Assembly: GCA_038040485.1 (NCBI GenBank)
Contig: JBBPIE010000010.1
Location: 132,456-196,455 of the forward strand
Reading direction: 5' to 3'
Length of the DNA: 64,000 nucleotides
Source: Onstottus_B arcticum
GTDB taxonomy: Bacteria; Acidobacteriota; Blastocatellia; UBA7656
Each line of letters begins with the position of its first letter. The stretch's first letter is position 1. A model generated the notes under the pieces. The model saw only the letters and a list, made by a program, of their open reading frames with translations. It had not been told where the DNA came from and made no database searches. A program made the position numbers and the translations under genes. Positions 53,279 to 61,028 of this stretch are shown in pieces.

Positions 53279-54234
53279 GTTTGGTTTGACGAAGCCGGGT
53301 TAACGATCGAGAAAGCATCGATTGGTTTTCCTATCAGGGAAGCTTTACAGTACTTCTCATAAACTGCTGCAATCAATTCCATCTTGAACTTAGTGAACTC
53401 TACGTAGTCACTTATGGTTCTAAGACTTCGGAAATCTTGTAAATCAAGAAACCCTAATAGAACGTTCTTAAGAACCCTATCAAATTCCTTCCAAGCTACC
53501 ACGTGCCCTCGAATGTCTCCATTCCGGTATGCTCTCATTCTGGGTTCGGGGATCTTTAGAGATGCCCCATCATAACCAATCTCGCGGCGAGCATCTCTTG
53601 TAAGAAAATCTTCTGTCACAGAGTAGTGATCCAGAAAACCCATATAACTATGCTGATCCATCGTCTCTATGTTACGGACGAACCAAAACTCTGGGAGACC
53701 GTCCTGATTAAATCCAGCGATGTGAAAGCCCGACGGATTCGATGTCTTCGAGGTTCGCGGCACGGCGCCATTCAATTCGTCGTTCAACCTATGGGCGAAG
53801 TCGCGTAGTGTTCGAGCATCATGATTTTTATTGATGAAACTCGTAAGCCAGTCTGACATCGGGGTTGCATGTGGCCGTCGTCCTACTTCTGCGAGGCCGA
53901 AGAACCCGATCCCGGCATTGAGGTAAGGGACGCGAAATATCTTCTTGCAGAGAGCATGGAACTTCTTCTCATAGCTAATTCTCCGGTCAGCTGCAAAAAT
54001 GATCGTAACGTCGTGCATATCTGTACCTACGTAGATTTCAGTTAAGAGCAGGGTCACGTTGCGTATCTCCTTGTCTAAAATCTTCCGACTAGTGTTAGAT
54101 CCCGGGTGGAACAACGCACGAAGGATTTCCGATGGCGTAACCCCGTGCGATGGCGCAATCAACACATCCAGGCCGAACACTAAGAGTCTTTGAAGCCTAT
54201 GATCAACACTGCGAGCGCGGGCAACGGGATTCAT
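53275..54234 (-). CDS. Hypothetical protein, possible Ntn-hydrolase (proteasome-like) fold
   Basis: A 319-residue soluble protein. The segment MHDVTIIFAADRRISYEKKF...CKKIFRVPYLNAGIGFFGL is arranged like proteasome beta/HslV subunits, where a Thr is followed by LAADRR and later KKI at position 33. If Thr in LLLTEIYVG (about 20 residues before AADRR) were the nucleophile, the second conserved Lys would fall near 33. That would require processing or a later start. The fold is my inference. The start at ATG 54234 adds a 60-residue N-terminus that may not be real. Confidence 0.6.
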   Translation of the reverse strand: MNPVARARSVDHRLQRLLVFGLDVLIAPSHGVTPSEILRALFHPGSNTSRKILDKEIRNVTLLLTEIYVGTDMHDVTIIFAADRRISYEKKFHALCKKIFRVPYLNAGIGFFGLAEVGRRPHATPMSDWLTSFINKNHDARTLRDFAHRLNDELNGAVPRTSKTSNPSGFHIAGFNQDGLPEFWFVRNIETMDQHSYMGFLDHYSVTEDFLTRDARREIGYDGASLKIPEPRMRAYRNGDIRGHVVAWKEFDRVLKNVLLGFLDLQDFRSLRTISDYVEFTKFKMELIAAVYEKYCKASLIGKPIDAFSIVNPASSNQT

Positions 54235-54346
54235 ATGACTCGCTCTTGCTGCTTTCAGCGCGCGCGCGGTCCACGCTCGCGCCGCCTGAACTCCGTGTTA
54301 CGATACATGGGTAAAGAGTAGCCATGGTCCAAAGGAAAAGACAACC

Positions 54347-55249
54347 ATGAGAAGACCTTTCGCGATGGTGCTCCTGATTCTCGGGGCTTTTGCTCCATCT
54401 TATTCACAAGAACGTGGTATGGGCGTTGTCGAGCAGCGTGTTGCATTGGTCATTGGAAACGGCACCTATAAGGATAACCCATTGCTTAACCCGGTCGTAG
54501 CAGATGCTCAAGAAAGTTCGAAGAAGATCAGAGTAGGACCAAACGCTGTGTTGTCGTTCCCTAGACTGAAACGCTGCAAACCCAGTGACGAGACGTGCAA
54601 AAGCAACGCTTGGGGCTGGTTCGAGACTACAGTTCCCGATGAAATGGCCCTCTGCGAAGAGGACGAGCGGTGTAAAGCGAATGTCCTTCACAGGCTCGGG
54701 GCTTCGCCAGAAGCAGTGGCCTTTTCAAGACTGTTTGACTTCACGGGCTTTGTGCGCCAATTCCAAGAAATGGGGGCAGTAAGCGTTGCGTACGTCCATT
54801 TCACCAGATGGATTAATGACGGCGATCGGATTTTGCTCGTCAACGGCTCGCCACCGCTGATTGATGTGGAAGGGTGCGGGATTCCGTATTCCTTGATGGT
54901 CGTCAGGGAATTCTTGCAGGCCGAAGCAAATGAAACTGACTGTCTCGCTAACATCGATATTACAACGAACCCGCTCTATAAGTCCCTCGCAAAAAAAGAC
55001 CTGAGTATTCCACCTATTATATGGGGAGGACATGCCTCGTTTGAGAGGATGCAGTATCTGGGTTTTGGAGGTCAGAGATTCATTGTCGCCTTCGAGCTTC
55101 TTGGCAGCCACGCGGGGCCTTACTTTGGCGATGCCCATATAGCGTACGACTTCGACAGCGCCGGCAGGTTCCTGGGAACGAAACTACTGGGACTAAGTGC
55201 TCCTAGGCCAAAGCGCGCAAGTGATTTCGTGAAGAGCAACAATCGGTGA
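54347..55249 (+). CDS. Exported protein with truncated caspase-like start
   Basis: A 300-residue protein with a signal peptide (MRRPFAMVLLILGAFAPSYS). Directly after it, EQRVALVIGNGTYKDNPLLN then PVVADA matches the first strand and helix of caspase-like (peptidase C14) domains. The rest does not continue as a caspase: no His or Cys catalytic motif is found, and a different Cys-rich domain follows (KRCKPSDETCKSNAWGWFET). It looks like a fusion of a caspase start with an unrelated domain. No known family for the remainder. The 3' end overlaps the convergent gene by 57 bases. Confidence 0.7.
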   Translation: MRRPFAMVLLILGAFAPSYSQERGMGVVEQRVALVIGNGTYKDNPLLNPVVADAQESSKKIRVGPNAVLSFPRLKRCKPSDETCKSNAWGWFETTVPDEMALCEEDERCKANVLHRLGASPEAVAFSRLFDFTGFVRQFQEMGAVSVAYVHFTRWINDGDRILLVNGSPPLIDVEGCGIPYSLMVVREFLQAEANETDCLANIDITTNPLYKSLAKKDLSIPPIIWGGHASFERMQYLGFGGQRFIVAFELLGSHAGPYFGDAHIAYDFDSAGRFLGTKLLGLSAPRPKRASDFVKSNNR

Positions 55250-55471
55250 CGTTCCTTCACGCCAAAATTCCTTGTAGCTCTCCAATCCATAGATCCTCGA
55301 CAACCTCTCACGAAGTTCTACGTTTGGATCCTGACCTAGCGAGATAATCGCTCTGTATAGAGTCCCCTCGAAGTTCCCGGCTGCGAGCAAAACAGCGATT
55401 ATCGGCTCACGGCGAAGAAAGCTTCTAACTCTTCTTTCACGGCGTTCGATTCCGTCGTTAACTAGGAACAT
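55193..55471 (-). CDS. Truncated HEPN-like protein
   Basis: A 92-residue protein. The segment LAAGNFEGTLYRAIISLGQD followed by ERLSRIYGLESYKEFWREGT resembles the first half of a HEPN-type nuclease family in which an RHRLVHG-like Rx4-6H catalytic motif follows. That motif is missing: after EFWREGTSP the frame is antisense to the 3' end of the convergent gene and ends. It is 105 bases downstream of a DUF6602-type gene on the same strand. Likely a 3'-truncated gene. Confidence 0.55.
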   Translation of the reverse strand: MFLVNDGIERRERRVRSFLRREPIIAVLLAAGNFEGTLYRAIISLGQDPNVELRERLSRIYGLESYKEFWREGTSPIVALHEITCALWPRST

Positions 55472-55576
55472 TGCAACCTCGTACCCTGACTTGCGTGAGG
55501 GACGCGCACCACAATGGGCGATGGTGAGAGCGAACTTCGAGGGCGGCTTCGCTCCAACGATTCGTCAACACCGACT

Positions 55577-56560
55577 TCAGGGAAAGCCTTCCCAGTAAAG
55601 GTCGAGCCCTCTCTGGGAATAGTCTTCGGGGGGCACGAAGAATATGCCCTCGTCCTGCGTAAGAGCAATCTCTTCAATATAACGTCGGGGTTCCATTCGC
55701 AGCCCCTCTATATCAGGAAGCCAAGGCATTTTCGCGAATAGAGTCGCAAGCAAGTGTTGAACAAGTATTCTCAAAGGCGGTTCTTTTTCTTCGAGCTTTC
55801 CAAATGAGAAGTGACACGGTTGTTCATGTTCCTTGTCTGGTGTGACCTTGAACGGCGGGGCATTTCTACAGCCAAAGCATCGCTGCGTGACAATAACGGA
55901 TGGAAGGTGAACTAGGCGCAATTCCCGGTTCATGTTCTTCACCTTCTTCACGCGTCCTTGCTTCATCATCCACTTCTCTCTCTCTCCCATCCACTGCTCA
56001 ACTGCGATTGCCAAATCGTGAACCTTCTTATACCCCTTAAACCCGTATACATAGGTTGCTGGGTAAGCCTTCAGCCAGTACCGCTGCAGCTCGAGGTAAT
56101 CTTCGTGGTACCAGGTACCTTTCGTGGTCTTGTTAATGCCGAGCTTCTTGTCGAGCGCCCATCGGGAGGGTCCGTGAACGTAGGGATTAAGGTCTGCGAT
56201 GGAAGCACAATTATTGAGGGCCTGTCTTAATGCGCGTTTTGTCACGGTACTCTTAACTTCTATTGTGGCAAGCACTGCCTCAACTGGATACAGTTTGTCG
56301 CCACTCGATAACGCGAACGCGAGACTGTCCCTTCGGGCTATGACAATGTCGATCTGATTTGATTCGTTTCCGTCCGAGTCCACAACCTTCCCACGACCGA
56401 TCTCAAACGCCGATGGGAGGATTCGCATCAGAACGTTTCGTATTATTGTCTCACGAGCGTCTCCGAGGAGAACTGGGTGGTCTACTAGTGCCTTGTTGAA
56501 ATTGGATTCGGCTTCAACAAGGTAGGCACTGAACTGCGCCCAATCATTGAAAATTCCCAT
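55577..56560 (-). CDS. DUF6602-like protein, possible PD-(D/E)xK nuclease
   Basis: A 327-residue protein. The N-terminal part has a PD-(D/E)xK-like series: an early Glu-containing helix (GDARETIIRNVLMRILPSAF), Asp in SNQIDIVIARRDS, and EVKST in AVLATIEVKSTVTKRA. The pattern fits DUF6602 proteins, often found with HEPN proteins in defence regions. The C-terminal half has two Cys-x-x-Cys-like pairs (RCFGCRNAPP). GAGGAGG immediately precedes ATG 56560. It is followed by the truncated HEPN-like gene. Confidence 0.65.
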   Translation of the reverse strand: MGIFNDWAQFSAYLVEAESNFNKALVDHPVLLGDARETIIRNVLMRILPSAFEIGRGKVVDSDGNESNQIDIVIARRDSLAFALSSGDKLYPVEAVLATIEVKSTVTKRALRQALNNCASIADLNPYVHGPSRWALDKKLGINKTTKGTWYHEDYLELQRYWLKAYPATYVYGFKGYKKVHDLAIAVEQWMGEREKWMMKQGRVKKVKNMNRELRLVHLPSVIVTQRCFGCRNAPPFKVTPDKEHEQPCHFSFGKLEEKEPPLRILVQHLLATLFAKMPWLPDIEGLRMEPRRYIEEIALTQDEGIFFVPPEDYSQRGLDLYWEGFP

Positions 56561-56806
56561 ACGCTCCTCCTCGGGTATTCTTGTCGCGAGTGCATTGAAT
56601 TCTTACTTGATTAATACTTCATGTTTGCTATGGTGTCCAAGAGAGGGAAGGGTCAGCGCCAGCTTGTATCATCAAGTGCCAGTTCGCACGAGCGGCGTCA
56701 GGCCATCGCTTCTGCGAAGACACGCCGCGAGCCTCACAGATAAAATTAGCCCTCTGGGTTGAGCCTCAGTCGCGGATCATGCCTGCAACTTGACCGTGAG
56801 TACACG

Positions 56807-56986
56807 TCAAGGGTCAGGCGTGCAAATCGCCGCGCGTGACGCGATGCTCTCGCGAGTGCGCCAGGCAGAAGCCTGCGCTGCTAATGCGAGGGACACGATC
56901 TGATCGACAGTAGTGTTTTGTTTCGCAGCCAGTTCCTTGACTTCGTCGACCAGTATGTCCGGAACCTTCGCTTCTAGAGTTTTCAT
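56807..56986 (-). CDS. Small RHH-type antitoxin-like protein
   Basis: A 59-residue protein whose sequence (MKTLEAKVPDILVDEVKELA, then AKQNTTVDQIVSLAL) has the strand-helix-helix pattern of ribbon-helix-helix antitoxins. The tail ASAWRTRESIASRAA resembles the C-terminal toxin-binding part of such proteins. No partner toxin follows in the next 200 bases on this strand. There is no good ribosome-binding site. Confidence 0.55.
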   Translation of the reverse strand: MKTLEAKVPDILVDEVKELAAKQNTTVDQIVSLALAAQASAWRTRESIASRAAICTPDP

Positions 56987-57113
56987 AGCCTTAGGTTGTC
57001 AAGAAACTCGCGAGGCCCGCAAGGGTTCGACTCACGATCGGGAGAGCCGCTCGGAGAACAGGTAGCTCCTAAAGGAGCCACAGAGATCGGCGGTCTTGTT
57101 GCTACAGACAGGT

Positions 57114-57358
57114 CATCCCGCTGGATTCGTCGAGGCGCCTGGTTCCTGGTTTTGGGTTCGGAGACTTCGGGTTGTGACTGGGTTGAGTGAGTCTGAGAAC
57201 GATGCTAGTCTGGGCCTATGAATCAAGAACTCGTAGCTGAAATCCTAGCCTTGCCCGCTTCCGAGCGGATGCTCTTAGTCGAGGCGATCTGGGATAGCAT
57301 AGCTGCTGCTCCTGAGGCCCTGGAGCTGACTCTATGGCAAAAGGATGAGCTTGATCGT
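57114..57358. repeat. Duplicated segment, copy A (functional gene start)
   Basis: About 245 bases including roughly 104 bases upstream of, and the first 47 codons of, an addiction-module gene recur at 60471-60716 with few changes. In copy A the gene continues normally. Confidence 0.85.
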
Positions 57359-57493
57359 CGTCTCGCCGAGTTCGAGGCCGATCCAGACTCGGGCGCTACG
57401 CTTGAAGAAGTCTTTGCTCGAATCCGACGCGGCTCGCGATATCTAACCCCAGAAAAAGTAGGAGAGCTACTGCCCGGAGATTATCGTTTATGA
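57218..57493 (+). CDS. Addiction-module protein (PF09720-like)
   Basis: A 91-residue protein of the addiction-module component family usually found as the antitoxin of a ParE/RelE-type toxin: LALPASERMLLVEAIWDSIA, then WQKDELDRRLAEFEADPDSG and ATLEEVFARIR. Its stop overlaps the next start (ATGA). A partial copy of the gene lies at 60576-60725. No ParE follows; instead an RHH-like and a PIN gene are coupled to it. Confidence 0.85.
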   Translation: MNQELVAEILALPASERMLLVEAIWDSIAAAPEALELTLWQKDELDRRLAEFEADPDSGATLEEVFARIRRGSRYLTPEKVGELLPGDYRL

Positions 57494-57765
57494 GCGCACA
57501 AACCGAGACCATCGAGATTACTGGACTCCCAGAGGGAACGAGGGAGGCCATCAACGAGTTGAGCCAGAGCAAAGGTAAAAGCGCGGACGAGTATCTTCGG
57601 ACCTTGATCGAGGCCGAGATTCTTTCCGAGCAGACTTTTGCTGAAATCCTAGCGCCTATTCGTGAGGGTTTTCGGACAAGCGGAATGACAGAGGAGCAAC
57701 TCGATGATCTCTTCGAAGAAGCCCGGCAGAACGTTCATCGAGAAGACAACACGGAGAAAGAATGA
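57490..57765 (+). CDS. RHH-like antitoxin, partner of PIN gene
   Basis: A 91-residue protein. The N-terminal ETIEITGLPEGTREAINELS then QSKGKSADEYLRTLIEAE matches a ribbon-helix-helix fold, and the acidic C-terminal region (TEEQLDDLFEEARQNV) is typical of the toxin-binding tail. It overlaps the genes on both sides by four bases (ATGA), so all three are translated in a coupled way. Confidence 0.8.
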   Translation: MSAQTETIEITGLPEGTREAINELSQSKGKSADEYLRTLIEAEILSEQTFAEILAPIREGFRTSGMTEEQLDDLFEEARQNVHREDNTEKE

Positions 57766-58025
57766 GCCGTCCCGTCGCACCAATGAAAGTGGTGTTTGAT
57801 TGCATGATCTTTCTGCAAGCAACGGCGAACGAGGAGAGTCCCGCCGCAACCGCGCTTGATCTGCTCGACACCGGAGAAATCAAACTCTACGTAAGCGAGC
57901 CAGTCTTGGAAGAGGTTCGGAAGGTTCTGAATCGCGCTGAAGTCAAGAGTTCCTGTATGACATTGGCTCTGACAGCGGCAACGATGGTAGCGTATGCGTA
58001 CGAACCAGGCATTCGCTGCAAGTGA
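57762..58025 (+). CDS. Truncated PIN-domain toxin
   Basis: An 87-residue protein. The first 65 residues are the beginning of a PIN domain: MKVVFDCMIFLQATANEESP with the first catalytic Asp, and LYVSEPVLEEVRKVLNRAEVK with the second acidic residue. From SSCMTLALTAA onward the sequence no longer fits, and the two C-terminal acidic residues are missing. A full PIN toxin has about 130-150 residues. The 3' part has been replaced by unrelated sequence, so activity is unlikely. Confidence 0.75.
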   Translation: MSRPVAPMKVVFDCMIFLQATANEESPAATALDLLDTGEIKLYVSEPVLEEVRKVLNRAEVKSSCMTLALTAATMVAYAYEPGIRCK

Positions 58026-58064
58026 GAAGAATCGCAGGATGAATGCTAGACATGCAGGCTCGCG

Positions 58065-59216
58065 ATGAGAGAGCAACCATACCAATCGCTTTCCGCCGCC
58101 GCGCCGAGGCACTTCGGGTCGGGCTGGATTAGCGGCGTGCTTTCCATTGCCCTCGGCGCGATCGGGCTTGGAGCCGTGTTGTGCTTCCACTATCCCTCGT
58201 TGCTCACGATGCCGGCTCTCCGCGCCCTCTATCCAATACCGTATGTCCGTGCGCTGCTACACCTCATACTGGTTGCTTCCTTCGTGCTCGGCGTCCTGAG
58301 CGTTTTCCTGCGAGAGAGCAAGGCTCTCGGTTTGAGCGGGATCGCGCTCACGTTGATGGCGGCATTGCTCGGCGGCTCGCGCGTGCCGATCGAAGGCGAG
58401 TTAACCAAGGGGCCGTTTCTCGGGCTGGATTGGTTCCTGCTCAACTTGATCGGCTATTCGTTGCTCTTCATTCCGCTCGAACGATTGTTTGCCAGGCGGC
58501 CGGAGCAACCGATACTGCGCCAGGGCTGGAGAACGGACCTGATTTACTTTGGCGTCAGCGCACTGCTCGTCCAAGTCACGACGCTCCTGACAATGAAGCC
58601 GGCGATGGTGTTCTTTCAGTGGGCCGCTCATCCGGACTTGCAGGCATGGGTCGCGGGCCAGCCGTTCTTGCTCCAGTTCGCGGGTATTCTCGTCTTGACC
58701 GACTTGACGCAGTACTGGATCCACCGGATGTTTCACTCGATGCCGTTTTTGTGGCGCTTCCATTCGATTCATCACTCGACCGAGTCAATGGACTGGCTGG
58801 CGGGGTCGCGGCTACACCTTGTCGATGTAGCGGTAACCCGAGGGCTCACCTACGTACCGATTTATGTTTTGGGGTTCGGAGTTGCGCCGCTGTTCGCTTA
58901 TGTCGCGTTCGTCAGCATTCAGGCGACTTTTATTCATGCCAACATACGTTTCGAGTTCGGCGCTCTGCGGTGGGTTCTAGCCACGCCGCGGTTTCATCAC
59001 TGGCACCACGGTGCAGAACGGGAAGCGATCGACAAGAATTTTGCCGTCCATCTGCCGGTGCTGGACTGGTTGTTTGGCACCTTCCACTTGCCGCACGGAC
59101 GCTGGCCGAAGTCTTACGGGCTCGCGGGTGGCAGACCACTCCCCCAAGGCTTTGCACGGCAGCTCGTCTATCCGTTCCTCTCTCAACCACAACGCAAGGC
59201 GAAGAAGATGGCTTGA
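58065..59216 (+). CDS. Fatty acid hydroxylase/sterol desaturase-family protein
   Basis: A 383-residue membrane protein with about eight hydrophobic segments and the histidine boxes of the di-iron hydroxylase family: HRMFH (in YWIHRMFHSMPFLWR), HSIHHS (FHSIHHSTESM) and WHHGAER with FHHWHH. The family oxidises C-H bonds of fatty acids, sterols or carotenoids. The first 100 residues add three hydrophobic helices to the usual core. ATG 58065 is followed by a hydrophilic start. It stands alone. Confidence 0.88.
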   Translation: MREQPYQSLSAAAPRHFGSGWISGVLSIALGAIGLGAVLCFHYPSLLTMPALRALYPIPYVRALLHLILVASFVLGVLSVFLRESKALGLSGIALTLMAALLGGSRVPIEGELTKGPFLGLDWFLLNLIGYSLLFIPLERLFARRPEQPILRQGWRTDLIYFGVSALLVQVTTLLTMKPAMVFFQWAAHPDLQAWVAGQPFLLQFAGILVLTDLTQYWIHRMFHSMPFLWRFHSIHHSTESMDWLAGSRLHLVDVAVTRGLTYVPIYVLGFGVAPLFAYVAFVSIQATFIHANIRFEFGALRWVLATPRFHHWHHGAEREAIDKNFAVHLPVLDWLFGTFHLPHGRWPKSYGLAGGRPLPQGFARQLVYPFLSQPQRKAKKMA

Positions 59217-59372
59217 GAAACCACGATTGTGCCGTCCACGAAATATCCTCTTTTTGGGTGTGGCCGATTTCCTTCGGCCCTAACTTGTGAGCCCGCCGGA
59301 GCAAACTCTTCCGTCTCCCACCAACGTCTACTCAAGCGCGCGTCGGACACTAGACGGCTGTGGGAGGCGCCC

Positions 59373-59453
59373 ATGACGCGAACAGTATATCGCGGCGTGG
59401 ATTTCGATGGCGGGCTGCAAACAGTAAGCTCATCATTGAATCCGCTGAAGTAG
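59373..59453 (+). pseudogene. Possible 5' remnant of an IS110-like transposase
   Basis: The short frame MTRTVYRGVDFDGGLQTVSS resembles the start of IS110-family transposases, which often begin with a (V/Y)xGVDFHxxxQTV segment whose Asp is catalytic. Nothing else of the transposase is present. No terminal repeat or target-site duplication is seen. Confidence 0.35.
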
Positions 59454-59616
59454 TGATGCGCCGTTCGTTATAACTCAAAACGGTAGGCCCGCCGCGGTTT
59501 TGACGGCTTGTGAGGAGAGTCGCAAGTAAACGCGAAGTGTGTGCCGAACCACGCAGAATTCATTCGCCAACGAATCAGATGTCATCAAGGGAAGGGCCAG
59601 TTACACATAAAGCAAA

Positions 59617-59642
59617 GAGGAAAGGCCTTCCGGCCTTTCCTC
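59617..59642. terminator. Hairpin terminator, probably of the exported small gene
   Basis: Perfect 11-base stem GAGGAAAGGCC and complement with a four-base loop TTCC. It ends 51 bases after the stop of the leftward gene at 59693, and on that strand it is followed by TTTGCTTTA. It could also act on the plus strand, where TCTTCATTT follows. Confidence 0.7.
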
Positions 59643-59692
59643 TCTTCATTTCCTAAGCAACTAACTAACTTCCTTGGCTAAGGTCATCTACG

Positions 59693-60088
59693 TCAGTACT
59701 GACCCGGTCCAATCGAGATAGTGTAGTCGACTGTGTATGGAGTGTCGTTGTTAACACAACCGAGGAAATACCCGGGGAAGAGTTCGGGATTCTGACTTTG
59801 CAGAATGTCCTGGGTTATCCCGATGGCGTGGGTGGCGAACTTTTTCGTGAAGGTGGTGTTGTCCGCGCTCCACCAAATCGACCATTTCGGGCTGAAACTT
59901 CCGTTGGTCACTTGACCCGAAAGTTCGATCGATGTCCCGTTAGAGTAAAACGGGCCGACACATGCATTGCTACCTGGGGTCAGTGTCCCTGAGCCGGTAT
60001 CCGTCACGCGTGCAATAGCTGCAGGTGCAATGACCAGACCAGCAACCAGAGTCACAAGAAAAAGTGTCCTCAAAAGTGGTTTTCGCAT
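59693..60088 (-). CDS. Exported hypothetical protein
   Basis: A 131-residue protein with a clear signal peptide (LLRTLFLVTLVAGLVIAPAA) and a Ser/Thr/Gly/Asn-rich beta mature part containing a Cys pair (SNACVG, LGCVNND) probably bridged. No known family. ATG 60088 is chosen because AAGGAGG lies seven bases upstream; an in-frame TTG 24 bases earlier is the alternative. It is flanked by its own promoter and terminator. Confidence 0.7.
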   Translation of the reverse strand: MRKPLLRTLFLVTLVAGLVIAPAAIARVTDTGSGTLTPGSNACVGPFYSNGTSIELSGQVTNGSFSPKWSIWWSADNTTFTKKFATHAIGITQDILQSQNPELFPGYFLGCVNNDTPYTVDYTISIGPGQY

Positions 60089-60190
60089 TTTGTAACCTCC
60101 TTGTTTCGGCAATTTTGTGGGACGCTTCTCGATATTCGCGGACGGTGAGGGAATCCGAAGTACCGCGAAGCAACTAAATTGATGGTCGCT

Positions 60191-60245
60191 ATGTTATTCC
60201 TATTGAAATCGAATGTAAAGAACTTTAGATACGAATGTAAAGAAC
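60191..60245 (-). promoter_or_regulatory. Promoter with upstream direct repeat
   Basis: On the minus strand TTTACA (60214-60219) and TAACAT (60191-60196) are 17 bases apart. The -35 region lies in CGAATGTAAAGAAC (60210-60223), which recurs exactly at 60232-60245, 22 bases further upstream, two helical turns away. An activator or a second RNA polymerase contact could bind the upstream copy. It probably drives the exported small protein; the leader is about 95 bases long. Confidence 0.6.
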
Positions 60246-60308
60246 ATTGGCTACAGGGGTTCGAGCGCCGCCTTAGACTCGTCCTTCTCCCACTCACGTC
60301 TCTGCCGT

Positions 60309-60388
60309 GATCGATGACAGAGCTTTCCAACTGGCCCGGTACAGTTCCGGGTTGCGATTCCACCAAGCCGTCGTAGAAGCGCGGTTCC
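60309..60388. repeat. Repeated segment, copy 1
   Basis: About 80 bases beginning GATCGATGACAGAGCTTTCC recur at 60757-60832 with about 11 changes per 65. Minus-strand translation is conserved in the two copies (NPELYRASWKALSSITAE in copy 1, NPALYRAIWKALLSIKAE in copy 2), so both derive from a coding sequence that is no longer intact. Confidence 0.55.
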
Positions 60389-60470
60389 TGGTTTCGGGTT
60401 TCTGGTTTCTGGTTGAAACTCAAGTACACGTTCGCGGCGGTCGCCTGTTAGTCCCAGAGGGACGACCTGT

Positions 60471-60716
60471 CATCCCGCTGGGATTTGTCGAGGCGCCTAG
60501 TTCCTGGTTTTGGGTTGGGGGGTTTCGGGTTGTTACCTAGTTGAGCGAGCCTGAGAACGATGCTAGTCTGGGCCTATGAATCAAGAACTCGTAGCTGAAA
60601 TCCTAGCCTTGCCTGCTTCAGAGCAGATGCTCTTAGTCGAGGCAATCTGGGATAGCATAGCTGCTGCTCCTGAGGCCCTGGAGCTGACTCAATGGCAAAA
60701 GGATGAGCTTGATCGT
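60471..60716. repeat. Duplicated segment, copy B
   Basis: A copy of 57114-57358. It ends in the middle of the addiction-module gene, after the residues equivalent to KDELDR. Confidence 0.85.
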
Positions 60717-60725
60717 GCCGCCTGA
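60576..60725 (+). pseudogene. Truncated copy of the addiction-module gene
   Basis: A 49-residue frame identical to the first 47 residues of the gene at 57218 except for two changes (R17Q, L39Q), then AA and a stop. The last half of the protein is missing. Upstream sequence is duplicated too, so expression may persist. Confidence 0.8.
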
Positions 60726-60756
60726 AACTTTTCCTTCTTGCCACAACGCCTCAGCC

Positions 60757-60832
60757 TTGATCGATAACAGAGCTTTCCAAATGGCTCGGTACAGAGCCGG
60801 GTTGCAATTCACCCAAGCCATCAGAATCGTCT
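60757..60832. repeat. Repeated segment, copy 2
   Basis: Matches copy 1 at 60309-60388 with about 11 changes per 65 bases. It follows the truncated addiction-module copy closely, so the two duplications are adjacent. Confidence 0.55.
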
Positions 60833-60922
60833 CGGGATAGAGCAAAGTAAACGTTCGTGGCGGTCGCCTGCCAGCATCCAAGATAGGACCTACAAAGATC
60901 GGGGGTCCTTCTTGAGAAAAAG

Positions 60923-60992
60923 ATGCGTGAAGTGTGACGAAAGACGCGTTCCCCACGACGCACCTTCCGGGTCACGAATCACGCATCACGTT
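60923..60992. repeat. Heptad repeat hairpin, TCACGAA family
   Basis: TCACGAA, TCACGCA, TCACGTT follow each other with a seven-base period near 60972-60992, and a partly complementary arm (GCGTGAAGTGTGACGAAAG) is at 60924-60942. It lies just after the stop region of the FG-GAP protein on the other strand. Confidence 0.6.
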
Positions 60993-61028
60993 TCTAGGTC
61001 GAAGCCACTTGGTCCGGCATGTCCGGAA

